Assembly (NCBI GenBank): GCA_009778055.1
Contig: WRKN01000160.1
Coordinates: forward strand, 1-5,957
Direction: 5' to 3'
DNA length: 5,957 bases
Source of the DNA: Synergistaceae bacterium
GTDB lineage: Bacteria; Synergistota; Synergistia; Synergistales; Aminobacteriaceae
A program made the position numbers and the translations under genes. Under the pieces are notes generated by a model. The model was not told where the DNA came from. It saw only the letters and a program-made list of their open reading frames with translations, and ran no database searches. This document shows, piece by piece, positions 5,459 to 5,957 of the stretch (within the stretch, counting starts at the first letter, position 1; each line of letters begins with the position of its first letter).

Positions 5459-5957
5459 GCGCCGCGTGAACAAGTTCTAAAAAACATAAATATAGCCAAC
5501 ACAGTCAGCTCTTCCGTGGGAAAGCCGCAGGAGGACAGCGTGGAACTTTCCAATTTGAGCAAGCGCCTCCGCTTTCAACCGGAGGAAGCCGTTGCGCTTG
5601 ACCTCAAGGAAAAAATTAACGGCGATAAATTTCTTTTACTGATGGATCGTTCCATATCAAAGGTTGAAGCCACGCTTGGAGAAATGAGAAGCCTGGCTCT
5701 GGCCGCCGCTGATTCAAGTTTAAGCGACGTGGATCGTCTGCAGATGCAAGTCAGGATGGAGGAATTAAGTGGAAAGCTCGGCAGGGACGCGAACGAGATG
5801 AGCAACAGGCTTGCCTCGATGTCGGGTTATGGAGGAATAAAGAGCTTGGGAGTATCTTCAACAAGCGGCGATAACAACGGCCTGCTCGAACGCGCGCTGG
5901 ACCGGGCGTTTAACGGCGAAGCCTGGGACGTGGCGGAACATTACGAGGAGGGGAAAC
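5300..5957 (+). CDS. Flagellin-like helical protein, 3' end beyond the window (partial)
   Basis: The frame is open from GTG 5300 to the window end (219 codons); a second good start is ATG 5417 (180 codons visible). Counting from ATG 5417, residues 43-130 resemble the N-terminal helical core of flagellins. LSKRLRFQPEEAVALDLKEK sits where flagellins have the 'LSSGLRIN..DDAAGLAI' segment. GEMRSLALAAADSSLSDVDR (88-107) matches the usual 'MRELAVQAANGT.SD.DR' stretch, then QMQVRMEELSGKLG. The classic N-terminal start and the Asn-rich centre are missing, so it is diverged: an accessory or structural flagellar protein, or a secreted coiled-coil protein. GTG 5300 has GGAGG 9 bases upstream and lies 34 bases after the preceding gene; ATG 5417 has GAGGAGG 8 bases upstream. 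I annotate the longer form because the preceding 39 codons look coding, but the shorter form is a real alternative. Confidence 0.7.
   Translation, partial: MRIDGANEFLSRITRSDQLGAKDHAGGTGQSGSPEEVVSMQINGMNDFLSRINAPREQVLKNINIANTVSSSVGKPQEDSVELSNLSKRLRFQPEEAVALDLKEKINGDKFLLLMDRSISKVEATLGEMRSLALAAADSSLSDVDRLQMQVRMEELSGKLGRDANEMSNRLASMSGYGGIKSLGVSSTSGDNNGLLERALDRAFNGEAWDVAEHYEEGK
5402..5408 (+). promoter_or_regulatory. Strong internal ribosome binding site for the alternative start ATG 5417
   Basis: GAGGAGG ends 8 bases before ATG 5417 and is the strongest ribosome site in the window. It lies within the reading frame opened by GTG 5300, so the same message could give two products differing by 39 residues. 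The upstream counterpart is GGAGG at 5286-5290, 9 bases before GTG 5300. Confidence 0.65.

Overview
The window looks like a bacterial chromosome segment from a motile, signalling-rich anaerobe-type genome. The evidence is a consensus sigma-70-type promoter, a CCA-encoding tRNA, strong GGAGG ribosome sites, a mix of ATG/GTG/TTG starts, a 7TM-DISM cyclic-dinucleotide sensor, a hybrid histidine kinase and a flagellin-like gene. I cannot name the phylum securely. The protein style reminds me of Synergistota, Spirochaetota or Clostridia, but that is an impression. I see no CRISPR array, insertion sequence or phage gene.

Layout. Bases 1-246 run on the minus strand: a consensus promoter drives a single tRNA-Val(UAC) gene that ends in a rho-independent terminator. 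Beyond it, at the left edge, lies a remnant of an OmpR-type response regulator DNA-binding domain, cut off in frame by a stop. Bases 247-445 are non-coding, with an inverted repeat and a probable forward promoter. Bases 446-4565 hold two forward signalling genes 46 bases apart. The first is a membrane sensor with an extracellular domain, seven transmembrane helices and a degenerate GGDEF domain. The second is a soluble PAS-GAF-HisKA-HATPase-REC hybrid histidine kinase. Bases 4573-4607 contain an extended -10 promoter beside a perfect 26-base palindrome, just ahead of a small cupin gene. The cupin gene is followed by a 61-codon gene of unknown function that overlaps its end. From 5300 to the right edge runs an incomplete gene with flagellin-like helical sequence, whose translation start region exists in two in-frame copies.

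How the parts may work together (inference). The sensor gene and kinase gene are probably co-transcribed and form a signalling module. The GGDEF domain has lost the acidic residue of its signature (AGGEF) and the guanine-contacting Asn, yet keeps the RxxD inhibitory site. It may therefore bind cyclic di-GMP rather than make it. The cupin and 61-aa genes look like a separately regulated, more A+T-rich unit, with the palindrome as the likely operator. The last gene may be transcribed together with them or from within that unit; no separate promoter or terminator was found between them.

The most interesting points are the degenerate GGDEF with an intact I-site, the perfect palindrome at the cupin promoter, and the duplicated initiation region of the flagellin-like gene.
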